From positions 27,891,253 to 27,955,252 of the forward strand of contig CM055104.1 in the NCBI GenBank assembly GCA_029204225.1: 64,000 nucleotides of DNA, read 5' to 3'. Both the position numbers and the translations under genes were made by a program. Positions 1 to 9,684 of this stretch are shown piece by piece; position 1 is the stretch's first letter; each line of letters opens with the position of its first letter. The notes below the pieces were generated by a model. That model was not told where the DNA came from and ran no database searches. It saw only the letters and a list, made by a program, of their open reading frames with translations. The stretch is from Diphasiastrum complanatum (taxonomy: Eukaryota; Streptophyta; Lycopodiopsida; Lycopodiales; Lycopodiaceae).

Positions 1-49
1 GCAATGTGTTTCCAAGTTGTGCATTAATCGTATCAATTGATCGCGATAG

Positions 50-1767
50 GTTGTGACGGACAATGCGTCCAACTGCCGCGGTATGGGGGAGCTTCTTATG
101 GCAGAGTACCCCTCCATTGTGTGGACTTCATGTGCCGCACATTCACTGGACCTCCTCCTACATTCCATCCAGCGCCTGCCTTGGGTCAGTGAGATTCTCA
201 CGAGGGCACTTGCGGTTGTGGACTTCGTCACACGCAAGCGCCGCACCACCGCCCTTTTCCGCACATTCAGCAGGTAAGATGCTACTTATTTTTTGGCTCG
301 TTTACAGTTATGCTTCTTATTTTTTCGCTCGTTCCGTGTATGCCTCTCATTCCGTTTGTCAATGCAGGCTCGACTTGAACCCGCTTCGCCTTTCAGTTCA
401 TTATGCTTGAGCGGCTACACAAGCTCAAGGGTGATTTGCGGCGCATGGCTACTTCTGCAGAGTTTACAACCATGGACCTGTCCACGACCCCAGAGGGCTT
501 GGCCTTCCATGAGATCCTCTTCATGGAGCCTTTCTGGGTTGATGTGCAGCAGCTCATGGACGTCATGTGCCCCATCTACTCTGTTTCGAGGCTTGTTGAT
601 CGCGAGGGGTTCACGATGGGCCTCCTATACGAGTTCATGGACCGCATAGGCGAGTCTCTCCAGCGTTCTGAGCTGGACCGTGCCAGGTATAACTTTTCCG
701 TCTCACCATCTTTCCTTTCATTTGCACTCTGTTTCGTCTTGTTGCCGCAGCACGCAATCGTGTAATTGTTGCCTCCACATGGTATGGTCCACAGGTTGGA
801 GCCTATTAGGTGGTTGTGGCAGCGATGATGGGATAAGTTTCACCGGCCCATTCACAGTGTGGCCCACATATTGCATCCGCTGTTTCAGAGCGAGAGGCAG
901 TACGACGATGCAGAGCTGCGTGCGGATTGGTTCTCATACATCCGCCTCCTCAGCAGCGACACTGATATCCGCAGCAGGCTCGAGGAGCAGAGGCTGAGTT
1001 ACAGGTAAACTCTTGCTCTATCGTTTGCTTTCGTTCGCTCAATTTCCCTGCGCAGGCTGCTGCTCAATTTCAGGCACTGTCTGGGGCTGTTCAGCAAGGA
1101 CCTTGCACGTGTTCGAGAGAACAGGCTTATGCCTGTATCATGGCGGGATAGCTACGGCACTGGACAGCCAGACCTGAGGACGCTCGCGTTCCGAGTCCTT
1201 TCACAGGTATGTTATCTAATCTCATTCATCCAACCAGTTTCCGCATTGTCTCTACAAGGTCGGGACTCACGAAAGTGGCTGCCAATTAATGTAGGATTGT
1301 TCTGCTTGCGTGTGCGAGCGGACCTGGTCAGCGTTCAGCCTTGTTCACACGAACAGGCGGAACTGCCTCACGATTGAGCGATGCAATGACTTGGTGTACT
1401 GCAACACCAACACCAGGGTGGTTCGACGTATCGCGGACAGCATGAGAGCAGGAGGCGTATGCTCCCTACTGTTGCAGGTATATGTCTATGCTCTATCGTT
1501 TGCTCTCATATTAGTTTAAGACAATCAATTTAATGCCCTCACGATTGCTTCGGCTATTCTCACGAATGATTGCCTTGTTCCAGCGGCCGATCCTGAGGCA
1601 GAGCCAGAGGTTGATCTAGACGAGGCCGCTCGGCGCGCTCTGCGGGGTGATCCTGAGGATGTTCTGATACCGAGGAGCCTACCCTCCTCCCTGCTGACGT
1701 TCCATTGCCCTCCTCCTCTGATAAGCCCACATATGATTCCGACGAGACGGTCGACATTGCAGGGGAT
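50..1767 (+). pseudogene. hAT-type transposase, intron-containing, decayed, 3' end cut by gypsy LTR
   Basis: This is a DNA-transposon (hAT) transposase fragment. Seen: the first exon starts after an AG at 48-49 and reads VVTDNASNCRGMG and then IVWTSCAAHSLDLLL, the conserved block of the plant DUF659/hAT catalytic region. Later blocks on the same strand are a helical segment ending MGLLYEFMDRIGESLQR (about 382-686), a W/H-rich block (about 790-1005), PVSWRDSYGTGQPDLRTLAFR (about 1083-1206) and CERTWSAFSLVHTNRRNCL (about 1310-1477). The last is the hAT C-terminal dimerisation motif. GT and AG sites bracket the blocks (donors near 274, 687, 1006, 1207 and 1477). An acidic tail ends abruptly at 1767, where a gypsy LTR begins. 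It is broken: TGA stops fall inside the conserved blocks (near 376 and 830), and the frame shifts near 1667. The 5' part lies outside the window. Exon edges are approximate. Confidence 0.8.
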
Positions 1768-2264
1768 TGTTAGAATCCCCATCGTCATGCCGGTCATTGC
1801 TAAAGCACAAACATGTGACGAACGCTAGGTTACCACCCCCGTGCACTGGAGCTACAGACCACCATCAAGCAAGCTCGGATCTCATGTAAGCCATGGTGTC
1901 CCATACCACCATGCCTTACCCTCGACCCTTGCCTACCTACATCCTGAGGCCTAGATACTCGTCCTGACCTGACCACCAGTGGAAGAGCTCTTCATTCTCC
2001 AGGAGAGAATGAATACCAAGCTCATGGAGATCCACCTCTATATGCATAGTCCAGGAGGGCCATCCCCCTCCACAGGAGTCACGCATGACCAACGACACGC
2101 GGCAGTTGCACACTGACGCGGGTCCATAACAACGAGTTACCGCACGCCAATGAGACATTGATATGTGGCACCCAAAAGTCCTATAGCTCCAGATCAGCGT
2201 TCCGTCCCATAACTGAGACCGTCTCCTCAAGTTTGTTGTTGCGTGCCCTTATGGGTACGTAACA
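1768..2264 (-). repeat. 3' LTR of chromovirus gypsy element G1
   Basis: The segment starts TGTTA and ends TAACA on the plus strand, giving inverted LTR termini. On its right it is followed by a purine-rich tract on the minus strand (2265-2280, AAAAGGGGAGGGAA), which is the expected polypurine tract just upstream of a 3' LTR. It sits between the hAT coding tail and the gypsy chromodomain. No matching 5' LTR was found to the right, so the ends rest on the terminal motif and the PPT only. The length of about 497 bp is plausible for chromoviruses. Confidence 0.65.
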
Positions 2265-2276
2265 TTCCCTCCCCTT

Positions 2277-3705
2277 TTAAGAGTCTCCTCCTAATGGGAG
2301 CAAACTAGGGAAGTTCAGTCTTAAATAGTCCTCTCTCTCCCAAGTGTCCTCGTCATCTGACTTGGCTTTCCAACATACGAGAAATTCAGAAACCAAATGG
2401 TTTCTTAATTGGTGACGACGTACGTCAACAACTTTTTCAGGTACATTAGGAACAAAGGTAGACAGATCCTCGAGCTCAACTAGTTCACCTTCCGGAATTA
2501 GGAAATCCTTCCTACTAAGTTGTTCTTTCAAACGACTTACATGGAAAACATGATGAATCTCAACCCCAATCGGGATAAGCGACCGGGTTGATGTTCTTTA
2601 CAACCTTATAAGGTCCGCTATATCGAGGAGATAGCTTATGGCATTTTCCCGTCCGAAGTACCTTCGAATCCTTAGGAATTTCAAGATACACCCAGGTTTC
2701 GACCTCAATATCCCGAGGTATGAGACTGCGGTTAGCATAAAACTGAGCTCTATCCTGAGCGGTTTTCATGCTTTCTTTGGCCACTAGCAGCATTTCTTGC
2801 ATATCTTGCAGGAAATCTACTGCAGCTTGCACCTTGAGACCTTTGAGTCCAACCGAAACTGGAGAATGCGGCTGAAAGCCATACATCAGCAGAAAGGACT
2901 GAATCCGGTGGCAGAATGCTTGGCACTATTGTGTGCGAACTCAACCAAAGGGAGATACTTTTCCCAATCAGACTGTCGGTGAGAAACATATGCTCTAAGC
3001 ATATCTTCCAACGTCTGGTTGACACGTTCTGTCTGCCCATCAGATTTTGGGTGATCCGAAGAACTAAGACGAAGGTTTGTTTCAAGTTTTTTAAAAACTG
3101 CTTCCCAGAACTTGCCAGTGAACTTAGAGTCACGATCACTAACAATATCATTCGGCAAACTATACAATCTAAACAAAAATTTTCAACGAAAAGGTGGGCT
3201 AGTTCAGATGCCTTGACAGTAGTTTTTGGAAATTATGTTGCTTTCCTATCCTCTTTGGATCAAATCTGATACATTTTGATTCTGATTCTGAGAATTTTTT
3301 CATTTTTGAGAAGTATCGATTGGTTGATTTTCAGTTGGTATAAATTGCGCCATCTTGGTTAGCTTGTGAACCACCACCCAAATGGCATCGGGATCACTCC
3401 GAGTTTTAGGGAGTCGAACCACAAAATCCATTGAAATACTTTCCCATTTCTTATTGGGAATTTCCAAGGGATGTAAAAGACCCGCAACTTTGAGTCTTTC
3501 TGCTTTGTTTTGTTGGCATTGTTCACAACTTTGAAGGTATGCCTCCACATGACCTTTCATCTTAGGCCAAAAGAAATTTTGCCTAACAAGGTCAAGTGTC
3601 CTCTTTGTATTCCTGGTTGATCAGCACAAGGGTTGTCATGACACTGCTGCAGGATTTGGGCCCGCAAGTCTTCCCGATCCGGCACACAAACCTTTCCCTT
3701 TCGCG
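2277..3705 (-). pseudogene. G1 integrase with C-terminal chromodomain
   Basis: Integrase would insert retrotransposon cDNA; the chromodomain is thought to target chromatin. Visible on the minus strand are the C-C part of the zinc finger (SCEQCQQNKAERLK, about 3470-3530), the first catalytic Asp in SMDFVV, the second in VSDRDSKF and the catalytic Glu in DGQTERVNQ. Next come the GPF/GPY-like module LSPRYSGPYKVV and a chromodomain. The reading frame is broken near 3600 (within RTLDLVRQNFFW), by an insertion of roughly 70 bp of extra sequence around 3190-3300, and near 2560. The G3 copy at 43-44 kb has the same order without these breaks in the core. Confidence 0.8.
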
Positions 3706-4002
3706 TAAGGCTAGATGGTCGGAACTCATTCAGGAGTTTGTCGACATTAAGTATCGTAAAAGTAACTGTGTTGCCGATGCTTGAGTCGGATTGGAGAGAT
3801 TAATCAGTTATGCTGAGATCCAATCTGATTTGTATCTTTCACTACGGGATCTCTGTCGAACCGATAGGTTTTTTGGTCACATCTGGCTAGATGTCCTGAC
3901 GGGAAATTCTAGATCTAGTGATGACCTTGGGATGCAGGATCCCAAGCAATCCCGTAATGATAAGATACTTGAAGACTATTCCATAAGGAATGGCCTGCTT
4001 TT
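3706..4002 (+). other. Inverted segment inside G1 (RNase H end to integrase linker)
   Basis: This stretch reads as gypsy pol on the plus strand while everything around it reads on the minus strand. On plus it gives KARWSELIQEFVDIKYRKS, NCVADA and later YSIRNGLLF. On minus, the flanks give DHQSLKYICDAKDLRGR just right of it and RKGKVCVPD just left of it. In G3 the same blocks are contiguous (DLRGHKARWAEL and SIRNGLLFRKGKVCVPD). The order and orientation are therefore explained by a single in-place inversion of about 297 bp. The breakpoints are precise to a few bases. Confidence 0.85.
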
Positions 4003-5227
4003 CGGCCACGAAGGTCCTTGGCATCACAAATATACTTAAGGGATTGGTGATCAGTCATTATCGTAAATCTGGCACCATAAAGATAATACCTTTAGATTTT
4101 TAACGCGTGAATGACTGCAAAAAGCTCCTTCTCATAGGTAGAATACCTAGTTTGAGCAGGATCCAGCTTCTTGCTTTCAAAAGCAACTGGTCTACCGTCT
4201 TGATAAAGGACCGCTCCAACAGCAAAGTCGCTAACATCCGTATCAACCACAAAGGGTCGGTTAGGATCGACAATGTGTAAAATTGGAGCCGTAGAAAGAC
4301 AGTGCTTGAGGGTCTAAAAACTCTCATTCATTTCATCTATCCATGTTATCAATGGAATTTTTCTGTGGCTACATTTTTTTCTTCACCCCCTTAAGAACGT
4401 TCGTCAAGGGCAATGCTATTAAAGCATAATCCATAATGAACTTGTGAAAGAATCCTGTGAAGCCCATAAAGGATTTCACATCTCGAATTGTCAGAGGTCT
4501 CGGCCATTCTTGTACCTTACAGACTTTGTCATAATCGATTTAAAGACCTTCATCCGATATGACATGGCCCAGGTATTTGAGTTTAGTCTGAAAGAACTCA
4601 CATTTTGACTCCTTAGCATAGAGCTTTTCTTGCCTTAGAAGATCCAAGACAATACGAAGATGCTCTTCATGCTCCTCAAGGGTCCGACTATAAATTAATG
4701 TCATCCAAATACACCACCACAAACTTTCCCAGATATGGACGAAGAATATCGTTCATCATCTGTTGGAAAGTGGCAGGCGCATTCGTGAGTCCAAAAGGTA
4801 ACACTAAAAACTCATAATGGCCGTACCTGGATCAAAATCCAGTCCTAGAAACATCTTCGTTTCTAATCCTTATCTGATGGTAACTTGATCTAAGATCAAT
4901 CTTGCAGAAATACTTAGCTCCATTCAGACAATCCATAAGATCATCCATCCTAGGTAAGGGATATCTGTTCTTTTAAATCATTTAACTTTTTAAAGTCACC
5001 ATACAAACGTGTGCCGCCATCCTTTTTACTAACTAAAAGGATTGGTGCTCCCCAAGGGGACTTACTAGGCCGAATATGGCCCATCCTAAGGAGTTCTTGT
5101 AACTGCTTAGAAATTTCATCCTCTTCCTTGATGCTAACCCTGTATGGAAAAAGAGATATAGGTTGGCTTCCAGGAAGCAACTCTATCTGATGGTCAACAC
5201 TCCTTTGGGGAGGTAGGCCATCAAGGA

Positions 5228-5645
5228 CGTTACGCTTACACTCATTCTGAGAATTTGTGGGCAGACCTAGGATAAACTGCCACAATGCCAATTTTGCATC
5301 AAATGAGGGGACTTTATTCCATAAATCCATAAAATCTTGTAGGTACGAGTCCAAATTCCGAGTACCCATTTTGCAATTCACAAATTTTTGGTAAAAATCT
5401 GAGTCGTTCACAACCACAAACGACTTTTTGAACACCTCCTTAAACTCGTCCCATGTGGTAGGTTTAGGTTGCAAGTCACGCCACCACAACGAAGCTTTAC
5501 CACGGAAGAACAGAATAACACTCTCTATCTTTTTCTCCTCAGGAATTCCGTGTAGATTAAAAAAAAAATAACTGGTCCACTTGGTTAACCAGTCATCCAC
5601 AATTTCAGGTTTCTTCTCTTTCTTCTCCCCGGAAAAAGGTTTAGG
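5228..5645 (-). other. Displaced gag segment lodged in the G1 protease-RT linker
   Basis: The minus strand reads a retrotransposon gag domain (PKPFSGEKKEKKPEIVDDWL, WWRDLQPKPTTWDEFKEVF, LDSYLQDFMDLWNKV). It lies between FRQEYSDVFPSKLLDA on one side and DGLPPQRSVDHQIELL on the other. In G3 these two linker pieces are contiguous. The segment is bracketed by a 9-bp direct repeat, CATCAAGGA (5219-5227 and 5646-5654). At the downstream junction the gag frame runs straight into RT, giving one 241-codon gag-RT reading frame (4950-5675). Zinc knuckle and protease are absent. Confidence 0.8.
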
Positions 5646-6036
5646 CATCAAGGAGTTTACTAGGAAAAACATCACTATACTCTTGCCTGAAGTTGTTAAA
5701 TATTATTCCTTCAGGTGAATTAACACTTAAGGGATTATTTATAGACACATTTAAAGGCAAATGCGATAAATCAATATTTAGACTTTGGACTGCATGGTCA
5801 TCCACATAAATTTCATCTTTCAAAAAACAAAGATAAACTTTATTACCAGAATCTTTCAAATATTCAACAACTTCTAGATATTGATACACACGAACTATCA
5901 TGTATATTGGCATCAGATGAGATGTATATATTTTTTTACAGTTTATTTGTGTCATGGCTAATTTATCATGGTTGCTTACAAATGGTTAGCTCTGTGAAAT
6001 TTGAATGGTTAGCTAGAAATGGTTTGCTCCGTGCAC

Positions 6037-6039
<3 letters not shown>

Positions 6040-6111
<72 letters not shown>
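6040..6111. repeat. (AG)n microsatellite
   Basis: About 36 uninterrupted AG units. It marks the right side of the G1 remnant and has no coding content. Confidence 0.98.
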
Positions 6112-6113
<2 letters not shown>

Positions 6114-6430
6114 AGCACATCTTCATGTCCCTCATAACATCTGCATCATGTTCAACCATTGAACACAACACGCTAAACTCGACACCCTAACAAATGGCCC
6201 AGTTAACATAACACCCTAAACCCTAAACCCTAACAAATCATCATAAACCCACAACACCACAACCATAACCATCAAAATAAGCCACAGCCATAATCATCAT
6301 AACCACAGCCATAAACATCATCAACCCCACATCCTCATTGTGTCGTAGCCATTGCACCACAGGTATGTGCAGATTCAACATCAAAGCATCACTTGTGTAG
6401 CATACACTTAAACTTGTGTAGAATGCATTA
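6112..6430. other. Non-coding, low-complexity CCATAA/CATCA-rich stretch
   Basis: No gene is seen. It contains short runs of CCCTAAA (two and a half units at 6214-6233) and CCACAACCATAACCATCA-like low-complexity sequence. Confidence 0.6.
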
Positions 6431-7141
6431 ATGGTCCAGGAACATAGTTCACAGGTTCGTGATCCCGATACGAATCCAAGGGATCGAGCCTGGCTCGATT
6501 CGGGTATCGTTCGGTCAAAATGGCCCTTCGACGGGAGAGAAACGCAGTTAGGTCAAGCGAAATGGACTAGTTTTGCAGCTTTCTGTCCGATGGCCCCGTT
6601 TCTTTAAACGGGATCCGTCTCAGGTGCCGTCTGTTTCGGCCAATAATAGACAACCTCGATAGGAATATGTCGGAACAGACGGGACGAGGAAACGACCGAC
6701 GGTCAGCCTGAAACGTCCGTCCGAAGTTCGACGTTGAACAGGGCTTCAGGGACACTTCGTGAGGGACGGGAACTGAAAACATTTGGAATCGACAAAAATG
6801 GCCAAGGAATACAGTCCACAGATTCGTGATCCCGATATGAACTCAAGGGACCGAGCCTGGCTCGATTCGGGTATCGTTCGGTCAAAATGGCCCTTCGACG
6901 GGATAGAAACGCAATTAGGTCAAGCGAAATGGACTAGTTTTGCAGCTTTCCGTCCGACGGCCCCGTTTCTTCAAACGGGATCCGTCTCAGGTGCCGTCTG
7001 TTTCGGCCAGTGGACAACCTCGATAGGAACTTGTTGGAACAGACATGATGAGGAAACGACCGACGGTTAGCCCGGAACGTCCGTCCGAAGTTTGATGTTG
7101 AACAGGGCTTCAGGGACACTTTGTGAGGGGCGGGAACTGAA
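6431..7141. repeat. Two-copy GC-rich tandem repeat, period about 365 bp
   Basis: Copy 1 (6431-about 6780) and copy 2 (6798-about 7141) align nearly end to end. Both start ATGG(T)CCA(A)GG and share TTCGTGATCCCGATA, GAGCCTGGCTCGATTCGGGT and GCTTCAGGGACACTT. The offset is 367 bp at the left and 364 bp at the right, because of one 3-base indel near 6650/7015. Each copy contains the small palindrome ATCGAGCC-T-GGCTCGAT. The segment is richer in GC and CpG than its surroundings. I do not recognise the family; it may be part of an unidentified transposon or satellite. Confidence 0.85.
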
Positions 7142-7191
7142 AGGGGCCTGTATTTTCTTTTTTTTTTTGAAAAAAAAAACTTAAAAATGCT

Positions 7192-7217
7192 GGGTGCGTC
7201 CGGACCCGGACGCACCC
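7192..7217. repeat. Perfect GC-rich hairpin, 12-bp arms
   Basis: GGGTGCGTCCGG (7192-7203) and its exact reverse complement (7206-7217) are separated by two bases. It lies just after the tandem repeat and a homopolymer T/A stretch. It is followed by more GCGTCCG-type sequence. Confidence 0.9.
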
Positions 7218-8040
7218 CTGAGGCGTCCGCGTCCGGACGTCCTTAGGTATAGATAATTAATTAATTTTTTTTTCCCCACCCCCAAAAATAGCTCAAAAAA
7301 AGCTAATAAAATGCAAAAAAATGCTATTATTTAGTCCAAATTATTTAATGGCCCTTTTTTTTAACTACCCACCCCCAAAAACAGCCCAAAAAAAAGGCAA
7401 AAAAAAAGGCCAAAAAGTTGAAAAAATATTGTTAAGAGAGAGAGGGAGACAGAGAGAGGGGGCTACAGTCTCTCTCTACCCTACCCTCTTCTCTCTCATC
7501 TGGCCTAGGAATTGCTTAGTTTTAATCTATTGAGAAGCTTTCTGTGTGAGAGTCTTTTCAGCATTGTTACTTTCAAGGAGTGTTACGCTATTATCAACAA
7601 CCTTCTGAGAGTAACCAAAAAAGTCTATATAGGTATCCTGCTAGCTGGTCAGAACAGTGATATGGTCCTGAGAAGCTACAGAACATACATGGCATGATAT
7701 AGATGTTTTGACTTTTTTGTTGCATGTATATATTTTCTGAGCTGTACCTTATGACATCACTGACTTGTAAATTTGTGAATTTGGATGTATTCCAATCTCA
7801 CAAATAGATACAGGGCATACCTGGCTGGATATCATTCTAAGCATCCTGTTTTCTTTTTTCATTCCAGAGCATAAGTGGATCATGTACAGATTTTTCTTGT
7901 ATGTAAGCAACTTATGGCATGCTATCAATGCAACAGTATTTTTGATGCTTGTATTACTTTTTGGCAATCTAACACTGGATATGTCATATGTTGTTACCAC
8001 AATTAATGCTTTTAACTACTTGCATTGGCTGATGATGTAG
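7218..8040. other. Homopolymer- and CT-rich non-coding stretch, probably intronic
   Basis: A/T homopolymers with CCACCCCCAAAAA repeats (7270-7430), then AG/CT-rich sequence (7436-7500), then ordinary AT-rich sequence up to a splice acceptor (TGATGATGTAG at 8040). No upstream kinase exon was found here. Confidence 0.5.
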
Positions 8041-8588
8041 GTGGGCGTTAGGTGTTCTTATATTCTACATGCTGCAGAATGAATTGCCTTTTGGATCGTG
8101 GAGGGATAACGAGCTAGATATTTATGCTCGAATTGCACGAAGGCAGTTAACTTTCCCTCCCCAATTTGAAGATGATGTGATTGACCTTATCGACGAGGTA
8201 GTAAGATATAGTCTATTAAGTTTGAGAGTATATGCACATTAGCAAGTCTCTGTTCTTAGTGCAAGTGAAGTACTTTGAAGGATCAGAAGTGATTGCATTT
8301 TTGCACAGTGTCTAATCTTCGTATTTTGATGTTCATCAGTTACTCCTGGTCGACCCTACTAAGAGATTGGGATGCGGAAGCACTGGCGCGAATGCCATTA
8401 AGCAACATCCATGGTTTTTGGGCATGGATTGGGAAGGCTTACTGGAAGGTCGTGTTGAGGTACCCTCTGAGGTTACCATGAGACTAAGTAAATTATCGAG
8501 TTTTCATCGTGCAGAGGATCAACAGCATTTGGAAACTCCAACGGAAGGAGCTGATTGTAATACTCCAATGTGGCTTGAAAACTGGTAG
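8041..8588 (+). CDS. C-terminal exons of a PP2C / cyclic-nucleotide-binding / AGC-kinase fusion protein
   Basis: Two exons on the plus strand encode the end of an AGC-type Ser/Thr kinase domain. Exon 8041-8197 reads WALGVLIFYMLQNELPFGSW, then RDNELDIYARIARRQLTFPP. Exon 8340-8588 reads LLLVDPTKRLGCGSTGANAI, then KQHPWFLGMDWEGLLEGRV, ending in WLENW and a TAG. The join is phase 0, with a GTAGTAAG donor and a CATCAG acceptor. The first exon starts in phase 1, so more exons lie upstream. The PFGSWR and HPWF.G.DWEGL motifs and the short acidic/Trp tail match, as I recall the family, the plant protein combining a PP2C phosphatase, a cyclic-nucleotide-binding domain and a kinase. Only the kinase end is visible here. 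No upstream exon is found in 1-8040, so the gene either has a transposon-filled intron of over 8 kb or is truncated. The tail exon is open and looks functional. Confidence 0.75.
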
Positions 8589-9630
8589 CAAGTCACCTTG
8601 GCTGCTAGTTCGTGTGGTCGCTCTGTATGAATATGAGAAGAATGCATATTTTTTTTTACTTTTTAGCTCTAGAGAGCTTCTATTTGGGCTATTCAGATTT
8701 GACAGCTCGATAACATCAAATTCAGATTGTCTTTGGATCGCAATTGACATAGCATTGCTGCCTTAGGCAAAGAACATGGAATGGCGATGCTGAAAATGCT
8801 ATGACATTTGAAAGCTTGGCTTTTGTCTCATGTATAGCTCCAAGTTTGGGAAGCTTCGATGTAAAGAAGCGTTGAGAAGGATGCTTCCTTAATGCTGAAA
8901 ATATGAAAGGCCAGAGTTTGTCCATTTTGTTGTGTCTTTCTTGAAATGTGCTGAACTTCCAATGGTTGCCAGATCGTTGATTCAGCAAAAGGAAGTGAGT
9001 CATGTTCAACTAAGAATACTTATAGAAAGAAAATTTGGATTCTTTGGCATCGACTGTTTCTACACATGCTGATTTGACATGCTACGAGTTGCTTCTGAAA
9101 CATGCAAAGTGAGACAATTTCAGTTGCTGCTTGTCTCGCCTGTTTCAAAAACTTGTCAATCTGGATATGATCACGTAAAACAATTATAAAAGCCCCACAA
9201 TAGCCTTCACCTTCAAGTGTAGGTGAGAAGACAAAAGGAGTGATGTGTGAAAAGATGAACAATTGAAAACTATATCAACAGAAGACGTGGCAATAGCAGG
9301 GATAACAGTGGAAGGTGCATCAAGGGATAACAAAGGAGATGGGCTCAAAGAATCACCGGAAACTGGTGATGGAAGTAAAAATATAGTAGCAAGAATGACA
9401 TAGGATCAAATATCACTTTCAAGTGTCAAAGCAGAAGGAGAAATAAAAGCATAAATTGAACAATGGAAGTGACAATAAGGTGTAAATGGAAGGAATTGTG
9501 TAGGATAGGGACAACAAAACCTAATGCTGCGGAGGGTCGGCTAAACTGCCTACAGCTCTCCACGTGTAGACACGATAGCAAAGGGGACGGGGAATCAAAT
9601 TCCCCCCAAGATGCTTAGTTTTTTATGTTT

Positions 9631-9633
<3 letters not shown>
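8589..9633. other. Probable 3' UTR then unrecognised non-coding sequence
   Basis: The first few hundred bases after the kinase stop are presumably its 3' UTR. Short open frames on the minus strand (8722-9009, 9020-9262) have no recognisable motif. I see no gene. Confidence 0.4.

Positions 9634-9679
<46 letters not shown>
9634..9679. repeat. (AG)n microsatellite
   Basis: About 23 AG units, uninterrupted. Confidence 0.97.

Positions 9680-9684
<5 letters not shown>

Larger units (their letters stand above)
2265..5955 (-). mobile_element. Ty3/gypsy chromovirus G1, pol region, truncated and rearranged
   Basis: This is a retrotransposon pol region on the minus strand. From the 5' side (high coordinates) it holds a protease-RT linker (5655-5955), a displaced gag piece (5228-5645), the RT N-part with [15 protein letters not shown] (about 5050-5220), the RT palm with YLDD (about 4700), RNase H with VVDTDVSDFAVGAVLYQDGR (about 4170-4260), an inverted stretch (3706-4002), the integrase zinc finger and core (SMDFVVRLPKT, NDIVSDRDSKF, SDGQTERVNQT; 2886-3705), the integrase C-terminus (LSPRYSGPYKVV) and a chromodomain (HLVSEFLVCWKAKSDDEDTWE, 2277-2531). 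Integrase followed by a chromodomain defines the chromovirus clade. Frameshifts are present, for example just after YLDD and near 3600, and the 5' LTR, PBS, zinc knuckle and protease are missing. It cannot be autonomous. Confidence 0.85.

Noticed and set aside
4100-4327. 75-codon minus-strand open frame over G1 RNase H
   Set aside because: It is a shadow frame; the real RNase H reads in another frame of the same strand (VVDTDVSDFAVGAVLYQDGR).
6214-6233. Telomere-like CCCTAAA units
   Set aside because: Under three units in low-complexity sequence; too short to call an interstitial telomere.
6567-7215. Similar ~70-codon minus-strand open frames in both copies of the GC-rich tandem repeat, with an in-frame 3-base indel
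   Set aside because: Most differences between the copies change the amino acid, there is no start context or domain, and similarity is explained by DNA-level duplication.
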